From positions 1 to 62,262 of the forward strand of contig NZ_RWIM01000004.1 in assembly GCF_009764645.1 (NCBI RefSeq): a DNA stretch of 62,262 nucleotides, read 5' to 3'. This DNA is from Pseudomonas sp. PB106 (GTDB lineage Bacteria > Pseudomonadota > Gammaproteobacteria > Pseudomonadales > Pseudomonadaceae). This document shows positions 1-9,051 of this stretch, piece by piece (the first letter of the stretch is position 1; each line of letters opens with the position of its first letter). The position numbers were made by a program, and so were the translations under genes. Below the pieces are notes generated by a model that worked only from the letters and a program-made list of their open reading frames with translations, ran no database searches and was not told the origin of the DNA.

Positions 1-51
1 TCGCTCCCACATTGGAACGCATTTCAATGTGGGAGCGAGCTTGCTCGCGAA
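1..51. repeat. Palindromic intergenic repeat, family C (edge copy)
   Basis: The window opens inside an inverted pair: a TCGCTCCCACA arm, then TGTGGGAGCGAGCTTGCTCGCGA. It matches other family C copies, for example 37044-37138. The left part may lie outside the window. It is followed by the end of the ferredoxin gene. Confidence 0.75.
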
Positions 52-83
52 TAGGCCCGAAAGAGCGCTATACAACTGTCAGA

Positions 84-425
<342 letters not shown>

Positions 426-440
426 TCAACTGCTGTGCGT

Positions 441-476
441 GGCTGCGATCAAGATCAAAAGATCGCAGCCTTCGCC
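441..476. repeat. Palindromic intergenic repeat, family B (remnant)
   Basis: A GGCTGCGATC arm and the facing GATCGCAGCC arm of family B meet with almost no spacer, so the central GCAGCTCCTACA parts seen in complete copies are missing. It lies just beyond the coaD stop codon. Confidence 0.6.
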
Positions 477-481
477 AGCGC

Positions 482-1048
<567 letters not shown>

Positions 1049-1076
1049 CTATAGACGATGGCAATAATCCGGATAT

Positions 1077-2672
1077 TCACGGGTTTTTCAGCCGATCGGC
1101 CAGTGCACTCGCCAGTTGCGCGGTCAGGCCGTACACCGACAACTGCGGGTTGGCGCCGATGCTGGTGGGGAACAGCGAGCCGTCATGAATCGACAGGTTG
1201 CTCAGTTGATGATGGCGACCGAGGCTGTCGGTGACGGCGCTTTTCGCGTCTTCACCCATCGCGCAGCCGCCCATGACGTGGGCGCTGCCCAAGCGTGTGC
1301 GATACAACTCGAGGCTCAGGCCATCGATCAGCGTGCGGGCTTCGGCCAGGGTGTTCACGTAACGCGCGTCGGCGTGCATCGGCATCACCGATTTCGCGCC
1401 ACCGGCGAACTGGATTTCAGCCATGACGTGGAAGGCCTTGCGCAAACCCTCCCAGGCGTACGGCGAAACCTGGTAATCGAGCACCGGTGAGCCATCGCCA
1501 CGCAACTCGACCGCGCCGCCCGTGCTGTCCGGGTGAAAACCGTCACGCAGCAGCGCGAGCATGGCGTGGGTGTGCGGCAGATCAGCCATGTGTTGCGCGC
1601 TCTCCTGGCCAAAACCGCCGAGCAGCGTCGCCGCCAGCGCGGGATGCAGCGGCGGCACTTCGAGTTTGAACGCCATCGGCCCGGTGGTGCCGTCCTTCCA
1701 TTGGAAGTGATCGGAATAGATCGATTGCGGCGCCCCGTAAAACGGATTGACCACTTCATCGAAGCGCGCGGCAGACATGTTCACCGGGTGCAGAAAGGTG
1801 CGCTTGCCGAGATTTTTATGCGGATCTGGCGCCTCTGAACGCAGCAGCAGCGCCGGGCTGTTGATGCCGCCGCCGGCCAGTACGTAATGCCGCGCTTTGA
1901 CCGTGATGGTGCGCCCGGTCGGTGCGACGCAGCGCTCGTCCATCGCCAAGCATTGCAGGCCAGTGACCTTGTCGCCGCTGATCAGCAATTTCTCTGCGCG
2001 GGCCAGATAGAGCAGCTCGCCATCCTTTTCCAGGGTCGCGGGAATGGTGGTGACCATCATCGATTGCTTGGCGTTGGTCGGGCAGCCCATGCCGCAGTAG
2101 CCCAGATTCCAGCAGCCGCGCACGTTGCGCGGGATCACGTGCCAGCTGTAGCCGAGTTGCTCGCAGCCCTTGCGGATCACGTCGTTGTTGGCGTTGGGCG
2201 GCACCATCCACGGCGCGACGCCGAGGCGCTGTTCCATTTTCTCGAACCATGGCGCCATTTCGGCTGGGCTGTGACCTTCGACGTTGTGTTCTTTGGCCCA
2301 GTGATCGAGGGTCGGCTCGGGGGTGCGAAAGCTCGATGTCCAGTTGATCAGCGTCGTGCCGCCGACCGCTCGGCCTTGGAGGATGGTGATCGCACCGTCC
2401 TTGCTCATGCGCCCGATGCCTTCCTGATAGAGGCTGCTGTAGGCCTGGTCTTCGAGCATCTTGAAGTCGGAGCTGGTCTTGAGCGGGCCTTCTTCGATCA
2501 GCAGCACTTTGTAGCCGGCGGCGCTGAGGATTTCCGCGGTGGTGCCGCCACCGGCGCCGCTGCCGATAATCGCCACATCGGCCTCGAGGCTCAGGTCATC
2601 ACTCAGTTGTGCGCCGTTGTAGGTTTTCCAGCCTCGGGCAAGGCCTTCGCGGAACGGGTCGGGTACGGGCAT
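1077..2672 (-). CDS. laoA: GMC-family alcohol dehydrogenase LaoA
   Basis: This is a 531-residue FAD-dependent oxidoreductase of the glucose-methanol-choline family. The dinucleotide-binding motif GSGAGGG lies at residues 37-43. A cysteine-rich stretch (GCWNLGYCGMGCP) sits in the substrate-domain region, and the C-terminal GMC signature includes SAHVMGGCAMG and GANPQLSVYGL. No signal peptide is visible. It is the last gene of laoC-laoB-laoA. In P. aeruginosa, LaoA is the alcohol dehydrogenase of the LaoABCR system, which oxidises long-chain alcohols released from alkyl sulfates and n-alkanes. That role is transferred here by family and by the identical gene order, and the true substrate is inferred. 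Confidence 0.85.
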   Translation of the reverse strand: MPVPDPFREGLARGWKTYNGAQLSDDLSLEADVAIIGSGAGGGTTAEILSAAGYKVLLIEEGPLKTSSDFKMLEDQAYSSLYQEGIGRMSKDGAITILQGRAVGGTTLINWTSSFRTPEPTLDHWAKEHNVEGHSPAEMAPWFEKMEQRLGVAPWMVPPNANNDVIRKGCEQLGYSWHVIPRNVRGCWNLGYCGMGCPTNAKQSMMVTTIPATLEKDGELLYLARAEKLLISGDKVTGLQCLAMDERCVAPTGRTITVKARHYVLAGGGINSPALLLRSEAPDPHKNLGKRTFLHPVNMSAARFDEVVNPFYGAPQSIYSDHFQWKDGTTGPMAFKLEVPPLHPALAATLLGGFGQESAQHMADLPHTHAMLALLRDGFHPDSTGGAVELRGDGSPVLDYQVSPYAWEGLRKAFHVMAEIQFAGGAKSVMPMHADARYVNTLAEARTLIDGLSLELYRTRLGSAHVMGGCAMGEDAKSAVTDSLGRHHQLSNLSIHDGSLFPTSIGANPQLSVYGLTAQLASALADRLKNP

Positions 2673-2720
2673 CGGTCAGGTTCTCTTTATTATTCTGGAT
2701 GCAAGGTAGGGTGGCTGGCC

Positions 2721-2745
2721 CTGTGGGAGCGAGCTTGCTCGCGAA
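2721..2745. repeat. Palindromic repeat, family C (half copy)
   Basis: A single TGTGGGAGCGAGCTTGCTCGCGA unit, itself an imperfect hairpin, lies in the 89-bp gap between laoB and laoA. It is the only repeat here that lies inside an apparent operon. Confidence 0.65.
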
Positions 2746-2761
2746 CGGAGCGGTGCCGATC

Positions 2762-3307
2762 TCAAACGGTGGGCGGGCCGGGATAACCGCAATGCGCCCA
2801 TGACTCGGCGCGGGCGTACCACGCCATCAGCACCATCTGCTGCAACGAGCTATGCCCCATGCGCAACAGGCTCAACGAACTGTTCTCCCAGCGATCGAGG
2901 AAATTGCGCATCGCCTCGGGGCTGGCGTTTTCCCAACTGCCCCAGATCCCGGTGAGCGGTCCGCGCGTGACGGCCATGCCCAGCACGTCGAACAGTTGCC
3001 GGGTGAGTTTGAGCATTTCCGGCGACAGGTGATCGAGGCTGTAATCCAGCGACTTGAGCGTCCCGTCGACGGCACTGGGCATTTTCTCGGTGGCCACGGC
3101 GCCTTCGAGCATCACCGGAATCAGTGCGCGCAAAAACAGCAGATCGCCGTCGCGCAAGGTGATGAAGCCGTGGGCTGCGACGTTGGAAGAACAACCGCTG
3201 AGGCTGGCGCCAAGACCAGCGGTGGCGAGGAACGCCGTGGCGCCGAGGCTGAATTTCAGCAGGCCACGGCGTGACAGCGCAGGTGTTTCGGTCAGGCTTG
3301 GGTGCAT
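2762..3307 (-). CDS. laoB: Tat-exported accessory protein LaoB
   Basis: The 181-residue protein starts with a twin-arginine signal (SRRGLLKF, residues 12-19), a hydrophobic stretch and then LSGC at residues 36-39. It is therefore probably exported folded and may be lipidated on Cys39. No catalytic domain is recognisable. The length and layout resemble the small Tat-targeted subunits that accompany GMC-type dehydrogenases, such as the gluconate dehydrogenase small subunit. It sits between laoC (29 bp gap) and laoA (89 bp gap, with a repeat). Since LaoA has no signal of its own, LaoB could carry it across or anchor it to the membrane; this is inference from family analogy. Confidence 0.8.
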   Translation of the reverse strand: MHPSLTETPALSRRGLLKFSLGATAFLATAGLGASLSGCSSNVAAHGFITLRDGDLLFLRALIPVMLEGAVATEKMPSAVDGTLKSLDYSLDHLSPEMLKLTRQLFDVLGMAVTRGPLTGIWGSWENASPEAMRNFLDRWENSSLSLLRMGHSSLQQMVLMAWYARAESWAHCGYPGPPTV

Positions 3308-3336
3308 TATTGTTATTACCCGGCAATGACAAATGT

Positions 3337-4767
3337 TTAGCGAATGAACAGCTTCTGGATCAGTTTCTGGATCGACGTGCCGTACGGCGGGTAAATCAGC
3401 CTGGCCGCGTTGAAGCGCTGTTTAACCAACACGCCTTTGGCCTTGCTGAAGGTCAGAAAACCTTCGTGACCGTGGTAATGGCCCATGCCGGATGGGCCGA
3501 TGCCGCCGAACGGCATGTCGTCCTGCGCCACGTGCAGCAGCGTGTCATTCAGGCACACGCCACCGGAGTGGGTTTCGTGCAGCACGCGGGTCTGCTCACC
3601 TTTGTCGTAGCCGAAGTAGTAAAGAGCCAGAGGTCGTGGGCGCTGATTGATGTAAGCAAATGCCTGCTCCAGATCGCGATACGGCACGATGGGCAGCAGC
3701 GGACCGAAGATTTCGTCCTGCATCACGGTCATGTCGTCGCTGACATTCAACAGCACACTGTGCGGCATGCGTCGGCCCTGACCCTGCTCGAACAGCGGAA
3801 TCAGCAGCGCGCCCTTGCTGGTGGCGTCGCTGACGTAACCATTCAGGCGGGTTAGTTGGCGGTCATTGATGATCGCGGTGTAATCCGGGTTATCGCTGAG
3901 GGTCGGATAAAAGCTCTGCACTGCCTGGCGATAGGCTTCGACGAAACCGCCGACGCGGTCTTCCGGCACCAGCACGTAATCGGGAGCGACGCAGGTTTGC
4001 CCGGCGTTCAGGGTTTTACCGAAAGCAATGCGTTCGGCGGCGTCCTTCAACGGCACGTCTCGGGAAACGATGGCGGGGGATTTGCCGCCCAGTTCCAGGG
4101 TCACCGGCGTGAGGTTTTCGGCCGCCGCGCGCATCACGTGCTTGCCGACGCTGGTCGAACCCGTGAACAACAGGTGATCAAACGGCAGGCGGGAGAACGC
4201 CACGCCAACGTCGGCCTCGCCGAGAACTACGCCCACCAGATCTTCGGGGAAGATTCGCGCCAGCAATGCCTTGAGCAACAGCCCGGTGGCCGGGGTCGAC
4301 TCGCTGAGTTTGAGCATCACTCGATTGCCCGCCGCAAGGGCGCCAACCAACGGCCCGATGGCCAGATACAGCGGGTAATTCCACGGCACGATGACGCCAA
4401 CGACGCCCAGCGGCTGGTAAATCACTTTCGCTGCAGCGGGCTGGAACGCCATACCGACCTTGCGTCGCGAGGGTTTCATCCAGCCTTTGAGGTGACGGCT
4501 GGCGTAATGAATGCCGTGCAGGCTGGGCATCAGCTCGGCGAGCAGGGTCTCATCGGCGCTGCGGTTGCTGAAATCCTTACTGATCGCCTCGATCAACGCC
4601 TGACGCTCACTGCTCAACAAATCGCGCAATGCCTTCAACCATTGCTGGCGCTGCGCGGCGGCTGGCATCGGGTTGGCGGCATACGCTGCGCGTTGCGCAT
4701 CGAACAGTTGGCTGAGCTCTTCGAGTGGCTGTTGCAGTGTTTGCAGGTAGGCAATGTCGGCAGTCAT
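3337..4767 (-). CDS. laoC: Aldehyde dehydrogenase LaoC (coniferyl aldehyde dehydrogenase type)
   Basis: This 476-residue NAD(P)-dependent aldehyde dehydrogenase has the expected family length. The general base Glu225 lies in ELGGKSP and the catalytic Cys259 in NAGQTCVAPD. Sequences of this type are often annotated coniferyl aldehyde dehydrogenase (CalB). In the LaoABCR system the enzyme converts the aldehyde made by LaoA into the fatty acid. It is the first gene of the operon and is transcribed away from laoR. Its predicted promoter (TTGACT, 17 bp, TAAAAA) contains a palindrome between -35 and -10, suggesting repression by LaoR. The lao assignment rests on gene order and family. Confidence 0.87.
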   Translation of the reverse strand: MTADIAYLQTLQQPLEELSQLFDAQRAAYAANPMPAAAQRQQWLKALRDLLSSERQALIEAISKDFSNRSADETLLAELMPSLHGIHYASRHLKGWMKPSRRKVGMAFQPAAAKVIYQPLGVVGVIVPWNYPLYLAIGPLVGALAAGNRVMLKLSESTPATGLLLKALLARIFPEDLVGVVLGEADVGVAFSRLPFDHLLFTGSTSVGKHVMRAAAENLTPVTLELGGKSPAIVSRDVPLKDAAERIAFGKTLNAGQTCVAPDYVLVPEDRVGGFVEAYRQAVQSFYPTLSDNPDYTAIINDRQLTRLNGYVSDATSKGALLIPLFEQGQGRRMPHSVLLNVSDDMTVMQDEIFGPLLPIVPYRDLEQAFAYINQRPRPLALYYFGYDKGEQTRVLHETHSGGVCLNDTLLHVAQDDMPFGGIGPSGMGHYHGHEGFLTFSKAKGVLVKQRFNAARLIYPPYGTSIQKLIQKLFIR

Positions 4768-4798
4768 CGTAGGCTCCGGATTTATTGTAGTGGTGAAC

Positions 4799-4834
4799 TT
4801 TTTAGAGTCTATGCTCTATAAAGTCAAATGACTT
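4799..4834 (-). promoter_or_regulatory. Predicted laoC promoter with palindromic operator
   Basis: On the minus strand, TTGACT (4827-4822) and TAAAAA (4804-4799) are 17 bp apart. The plus-strand palindrome TAGAG-N6-CTCTA (4803-4818) lies almost exactly between them, and a second inverted repeat AAGTC-N4-GACTT (4821-4834) overlaps the -35. This is a textbook position for a TetR-family repressor site. The binding protein is inferred to be LaoR, encoded 80 bp away. Confidence 0.55.
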
Positions 4835-4913
4835 CCGTGTGCAGCTTTGTTTTATCCATTTCCGGATAGGTCGTAAGATGCCCCTCACCGCACTCTGAAT
4901 TAAAGCTCAAGCC

Positions 4914-5585
4914 ATGGCCCCACGAATAAAAACCAGCGAGCGCATCGTGCAGAACAGCCTCGAGCTGTTCAATCAACAGGGCGAGCGCAGCATCAGCACC
5001 AACCACATTGCCGCCCATATGGAGATTTCTCCGGGCAATCTGTACTACCACTTCCCTAACAAGCAGGCGATCATCGCTGTGCTGTTCAGTGAGTACGAAG
5101 CCTTGGTGGACAGCTTTCTGCGCCCGCCACAGGGGCGTGCCGCGACGGTCGAAGACAAACGTTTCTATCTCAAGGAACTGCTGTCGGCGATGTGGGGCTA
5201 CCGATTTCTGCATCGCGACCTCGAGCATCTGCTCGACAGCGATCCGGAACTGGCCGCGCGTTACCGGCGCTTTTCCCAGCGCTGCGTGATTCAAGGCGCG
5301 GCCATCTACGAAGGCTTTGTCGCTGCAGGAATCCTCAAGATGGATCGCGTGCAGATCGAATCCCTGACCCTCAACGCGTGGATCATCCTGACCTCTTGGG
5401 TACGCTTTCTGTGCACCACCCGCGAAAACTCCAATCACCTCAGCGAGCAAGCTGTTAAACGTGGCGTGTATCAGGTGTTGGTCCTTGAGGCCGGGTTCGT
5501 CACTGACGAGGCGCGTGAACAGGTCAACGCGTTGTTTGATGAGTTCTACGTGCCGTTGGCCCAGGCCCTCGAAGACGTGAAATAA
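4914..5585 (+). CDS. laoR: TetR/AcrR-family regulator LaoR
   Basis: The 223-residue protein has an N-terminal TetR helix-turn-helix (ISTNHIAAHMEISPGNLYYHF, about residues 24-44), followed by a helical ligand-binding region. It is divergent from laoC across 146 bp, and in P. aeruginosa LaoR represses the lao genes. The palindrome at 4803-4818 is the most likely target. sseA follows 32 bp downstream on the same strand and may be partly co-transcribed. The inducer is likely a long-chain alcohol, aldehyde or acyl derivative, but nothing in the sequence shows which. Confidence 0.85.
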   Translation: MAPRIKTSERIVQNSLELFNQQGERSISTNHIAAHMEISPGNLYYHFPNKQAIIAVLFSEYEALVDSFLRPPQGRAATVEDKRFYLKELLSAMWGYRFLHRDLEHLLDSDPELAARYRRFSQRCVIQGAAIYEGFVAAGILKMDRVQIESLTLNAWIILTSWVRFLCTTRENSNHLSEQAVKRGVYQVLVLEAGFVTDEAREQVNALFDEFYVPLAQALEDVK

Positions 5586-5617
5586 ACCGTTCTGTTGAAA
5601 CTCCACAGGAGCCCGTT

Positions 5618-6472
5618 ATGCCGATTGCGCAACTGATCAGCCCGCAAACGCTGGATGCCCGCAAGGAACAGCCGGGGCTGGTGATTCTCGATTGTCGTTT
5701 CGCCCTCGAAGATCCGGATTACGGGCAGCGCAGCTACGCCGAAGGGCACATCGCCGGGGCGAGCTTCGCCGATCTTGAGCGCGATCTCAGCGGCACAGTG
5801 CTCAAGGGCGTGACCGGGCGGCATCCGTTGCCCGAGCCGGCGGCGTTGATTGAGCGTCTTCAAGCCTGGGGCATCAACAACGACAGTGACGTGGTTCTGT
5901 ATGACGACGGCCCCGGTGCCTACGCGGCGCGGGCGTGGTGGTTACTGACGTGGCTGGGCAAGCGCGATGGCGTGTTCATTCTCGATGGTGGACTCAAGGC
6001 CTGGCACGCGGCGGGTTTGCCGCTGAGTCTGGATGCGCCGAAGGTGAGCCCTGGCAACTTCAGCGGTCAGCCGGACATGAGTTTGTTGATCAGCGCCGAG
6101 AAATTGCAAAAGCGCCTCGGTCAGCCGGCGCTGACGTTGATCGATGCTCGGGCCTTGCCGCGATTCAAGGGTGAAGTGGAACCGATCGATCCAGTGGCTG
6201 GGCATATTCCGGGTGCACAGTGCGTGGCGTTCACTGACAACCTTGGCAGCGATGGACGATTCCTCCCGGCCGATCAGCTCAAGCAGCGTTTTGCCGAGAA
6301 GCTCGGTGAGCGTTCGCCGTCGGATCTGGTGGCTTATTGCGGCTCTGGAGTGACCGCGTGCCATAACCTGTTTGCGCTGTGCCTGGCGGGGTATCCGTTG
6401 GGTTCGTTGTATGCCGGGTCGTGGAGCGAGTGGATCAACGAGCCGGCGCGCGGCATAGCCACCGGCGAATAA
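5618..6472 (+). CDS. sseA: 3-mercaptopyruvate/thiosulfate sulfurtransferase
   Basis: This is a two-domain rhodanese of 284 residues that moves sulfane sulfur from a donor to a thiophilic acceptor in the cytoplasm. The active-site cysteine is Cys241 in CGSGVTACHN. The CG(S/T)GVTA loop is characteristic of mercaptopyruvate sulfurtransferases, whereas classic thiosulfate enzymes have a different loop after the cysteine. The N-terminal rhodanese domain appears non-catalytic, as is normal. A good ribosome-binding site (CAGGAG) precedes the ATG. The stop codon overlaps the edge of a family B repeat, and the next gene converges on it. Confidence 0.9.
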   Translation: MPIAQLISPQTLDARKEQPGLVILDCRFALEDPDYGQRSYAEGHIAGASFADLERDLSGTVLKGVTGRHPLPEPAALIERLQAWGINNDSDVVLYDDGPGAYAARAWWLLTWLGKRDGVFILDGGLKAWHAAGLPLSLDAPKVSPGNFSGQPDMSLLISAEKLQKRLGQPALTLIDARALPRFKGEVEPIDPVAGHIPGAQCVAFTDNLGSDGRFLPADQLKQRFAEKLGERSPSDLVAYCGSGVTACHNLFALCLAGYPLGSLYAGSWSEWINEPARGIATGE

Positions 6473-6552
6473 GATCAAAGGATCGCAGCCTGCGGCAGCT
6501 CCTACAGGGAAGTGCATTCCAATGTAGGAGCTGCCGCAGGCTGCGATCTTTT
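6472..6552. repeat. Palindromic intergenic repeat, family B
   Basis: A full inverted pair: GATCGCAGCCTGCGGCAGCT and its complement face each other around a 25-bp spacer. It fills the gap between the convergent stop codons of sseA and the AraC-family gene, touching both. Confidence 0.9.
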
Positions 6553-7381
6553 AGCTTTTCAGGCGGGCACTGCGATACGCGGCGGGCCCGACGCCATAAG
6601 CCTGTTTGAACTGCCGACTCAAATGGCTCTGATCGGCAAAACCCAATTGCGTAGCGACCTCCAGCGGCAAGCAGCCGTTCTGCAACAAGGCCCGCGCTCG
6701 AGCGATGCGTTGCTGCATCAGCCAGGTGTGCGGTGGCATGCCGGTCGCACGGCGGAACACCCGGGCGAAATGGAACGGCGACAGATTGACCGCTGCGGCC
6801 AGCTCCTCCAGCGACGGCGGCGCCGCCAGGTGCGTATGCAGCAGATCCTTGGCAATCAGCACCGCGCGGTGCTCCTTGCCGGGGTTGCCGATTTCTCGCA
6901 CCGCCGCGTGGCGCTGCAACAGCAGCAGCATCATCTCGCGCCATACCGTTTGCTGTTGCAGCGCAGTAGCAGGGCTTTCGAGCAACCGGTGCAATTGTGC
7001 AAAACCGCTGACCAGATCCGGGTCGCGATACAGCGTGGCGCCGAACGCCGGCAAACTCGTTGTGGACAGTTCGAGTTCATCCAGCAGCGAAACGATCTTG
7101 CCGGTATCCGGGTAGAACGCTCGATACAGCCAGCCGTCCTCGGTGCCCTTGTGCCCCGTGTGCAGCTCATCCGGGTTGATCAGCACCAGCGTGCCGCTGC
7201 CCGCCAAGTGTTCAGCGCCGCGATAGCGGTAGCGCTGAGCGCCGGCCATGATCATGCCGATCACAAAGCCATCGTGTACATGCGGGGCGAAGCGCTGTTC
7301 GATGTAGCGCGCCGACAACAGTTCGACACCGGGCAACGGCGCCGATTGCCAGAAACGGATCGACTCGCCCTGATCGCTCAT
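6551..7381 (-). CDS. AraC-family transcriptional regulator
   Basis: This is a 276-residue regulator with an N-terminal cupin-like sensing domain of about 150 residues and a C-terminal double helix-turn-helix of the AraC type (LEELAAAVNLSPFHFARVF, then LEVATQLGFADQSHLSRQFK). I chose the ATG at 7381 because it overlaps the upstream stop codon by four bases (ATGA), which implies translational coupling to the YheT-type gene. A longer start at 7402 is possible. The regulon is unknown; the domain type is common for amino-acid or amine exporters and catabolic genes, but no such target is adjacent. Confidence 0.85.
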   Translation of the reverse strand: MSDQGESIRFWQSAPLPGVELLSARYIEQRFAPHVHDGFVIGMIMAGAQRYRYRGAEHLAGSGTLVLINPDELHTGHKGTEDGWLYRAFYPDTGKIVSLLDELELSTTSLPAFGATLYRDPDLVSGFAQLHRLLESPATALQQQTVWREMMLLLLQRHAAVREIGNPGKEHRAVLIAKDLLHTHLAAPPSLEELAAAVNLSPFHFARVFRRATGMPPHTWLMQQRIARARALLQNGCLPLEVATQLGFADQSHLSRQFKQAYGVGPAAYRSARLKS

Positions 7382-8372
7382 GCGGGCACGCTGGCCAGCC
7401 ATTGCGGGATGCGCCGTTCGAGGTAATAACTGGGCTGGCGCACTGAGCCGTCGACGAATCCAACGTGCCCGCCGCGCGCCTGTAGTTCAAAAGCAGTCGA
7501 GGCCGACAGCTCGCTTTCCGAAGGCAGGCTGTGCGGAAACACAAATGGATCGTCCGCTGCCTGAATGATCAACGTCGGTGTGCGGATCTCGCCGAGGAAG
7601 TAGCGGCTCGACGCCCGCCGGTAATAATCCTCGGCATCGGTAAAACCGTGCAACGGAGCGGTAACCCGGCCATCGAAATCCCAGAACGTGCGCATGTTCT
7701 CCAGCGAACCGAGCGCTGCCAAAGCCGCTAGCCCATCCTCGCGACCGTCATGCTGAAACTGCCGTTGCTTGTTCTTGATGTAGGCGACCATTTCGCGCAT
7801 GAAGTGCGCCTGATAGACCTTGGAAAAACCCTGGCCGATCCGGTCGGCGCATTGATCGAGGCGGAACGGCACCGACACCGCCACCGCGCCGAGCACACCA
7901 CTGGCGCTGCCGGTTTCGCCCAAATGCTTGAGCAACACATTGCCGCCCAAGGAATAACCGACGGCATACAGCGGCGCCAAGGGTCGTTTCGCACGCAGGT
8001 GTTTGATGGCTTCGGCGAGGTCTTCGCTGGCGCCGGAGTGATAGCTGCGTGGCAGCAGATTCGGCTCGCCCGAACAGCCACGCCAGTTCAGCGCGACACT
8101 GGCCCAGCCTTGGTCGGCCAACGCCTTCTGCACGCCCGCCACATAGGGCGAATGGAAGAGCCGGTGAGGCCATGCAGCACCAGAACCAGCGGCGCGTCAG
8201 CCGAGTGCGGACCATGCCAGTCGAGGTCGAGGAAGTCGCCGTCCTCAAGCCACAAGCGTTCGCGCTCGCGTTCGATATGCACGGTTTTGCGCCACAGCGG
8301 CCCCCACAAGGTTTGCAGGTGTGGATTGCCGAGGCCGAGGGCGGGAATGAAGCATTCTGAAGGAGGGGGCAC
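7378..8372 (-). pseudogene. YheT-type alpha/beta hydrolase with a one-base frameshift
   Basis: Two overlapping minus-strand frames together encode a YheT/EMB8-family hydrolase. The first (8372 down to about 8153) gives NPHLQTLWGPLWRK and LVLVLHGLTGSS. The second (about 8152 to 7378) continues at once with PYVAGVQKALADQGW, the VGYSLGGN nucleophile elbow, and later Asp and His regions (GGHVGF). Adding one base near 8151-8154 restores a single frame of about 331 codons, the usual family length. The start would be GTG at 8372 with a weak ribosome-binding site. Everything apart from the single missing base looks intact, so the frameshift is either a recent mutation or a sequence error. Its end overlaps the AraC gene start. 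Confidence 0.8.
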
Positions 8373-8436
8373 GATGATTCTCGATGCAGCGCGGCGACGC
8401 CTCTTGTGAAGCGCGCCGCTTGTTCAGGCCGGTCGG

Positions 8437-9051
8437 TTAACCGGCGATCTCTGCCATACGTTGCCACAACGCGTAGTGCACTCGCCCGGATTTCTGCTCG
8501 CGGTGCAGGCGCCAGTTGCCCGGCAGGCCGAGGATTGAGGGTGCCGTTTCGCTTTCAGTGTAGATCCACGAGTCCGGTGCCAGCCACTGCCGCTCTTCAA
8601 GCAAGGTGCACACGGCCGGCAGCAGGTTCTGGTTGAACGGTGGGTCGAGGAACACCAGATCAAACGGCGTTGCGGTCTGGGTTTCCAGATAACGCAGGGC
8701 GTCGGCGGTCTGCACCTGACCGTTGGTGCAGCGCAGGGTGCCGAGGTGTTCTTTCAGGCTGGACACCGCAATGTTGCTGGCGTCCAGCGCCTGGCCCATG
8801 GCCGCGCCACGGGACAGCGCTTCGAGAAACAGCGCGCCGCTGCCGGCGAACGGGTCGAGCACCTTGGCCCCTTCAACGTACGGCGCGAGCCAGTTGAACA
8901 GGGTTTCACGCACACGATCCGGCGTCGGGCGCAGGCCTGGCGCGTCGGGGAAGCTCAGCTTGCGACTGCGCCATTGGCCGCCAATGATGCGCAACTGGTT
9001 TACGCCGTTATGGACGTTCTGCGCGGGTTTTTTAGGCGATCGGGTAGCCAT
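8437..9051 (-). CDS. rsmD: 16S rRNA (guanine-966-N2)-methyltransferase
   Basis: RsmD methylates G966 of 16S rRNA in the assembled 30S subunit, using S-adenosylmethionine. The 204-residue protein has the SAM-binding motif LDPFAGSGALFLEAL and the catalytic DPPF motif in VFLDPPFN, both expected for the family. Its ATG at 9051 overlaps the stop codon of the upstream M16 gene by one base (TAATG), so translation is probably coupled. In PAO1 I recall rsmD in the same place beside the two M16 peptidases and ftsY. Confidence 0.95.
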   Translation of the reverse strand: MATRSPKKPAQNVHNGVNQLRIIGGQWRSRKLSFPDAPGLRPTPDRVRETLFNWLAPYVEGAKVLDPFAGSGALFLEALSRGAAMGQALDASNIAVSSLKEHLGTLRCTNGQVQTADALRYLETQTATPFDLVFLDPPFNQNLLPAVCTLLEERQWLAPDSWIYTESETAPSILGLPGNWRLHREQKSGRVHYALWQRMAEIAG

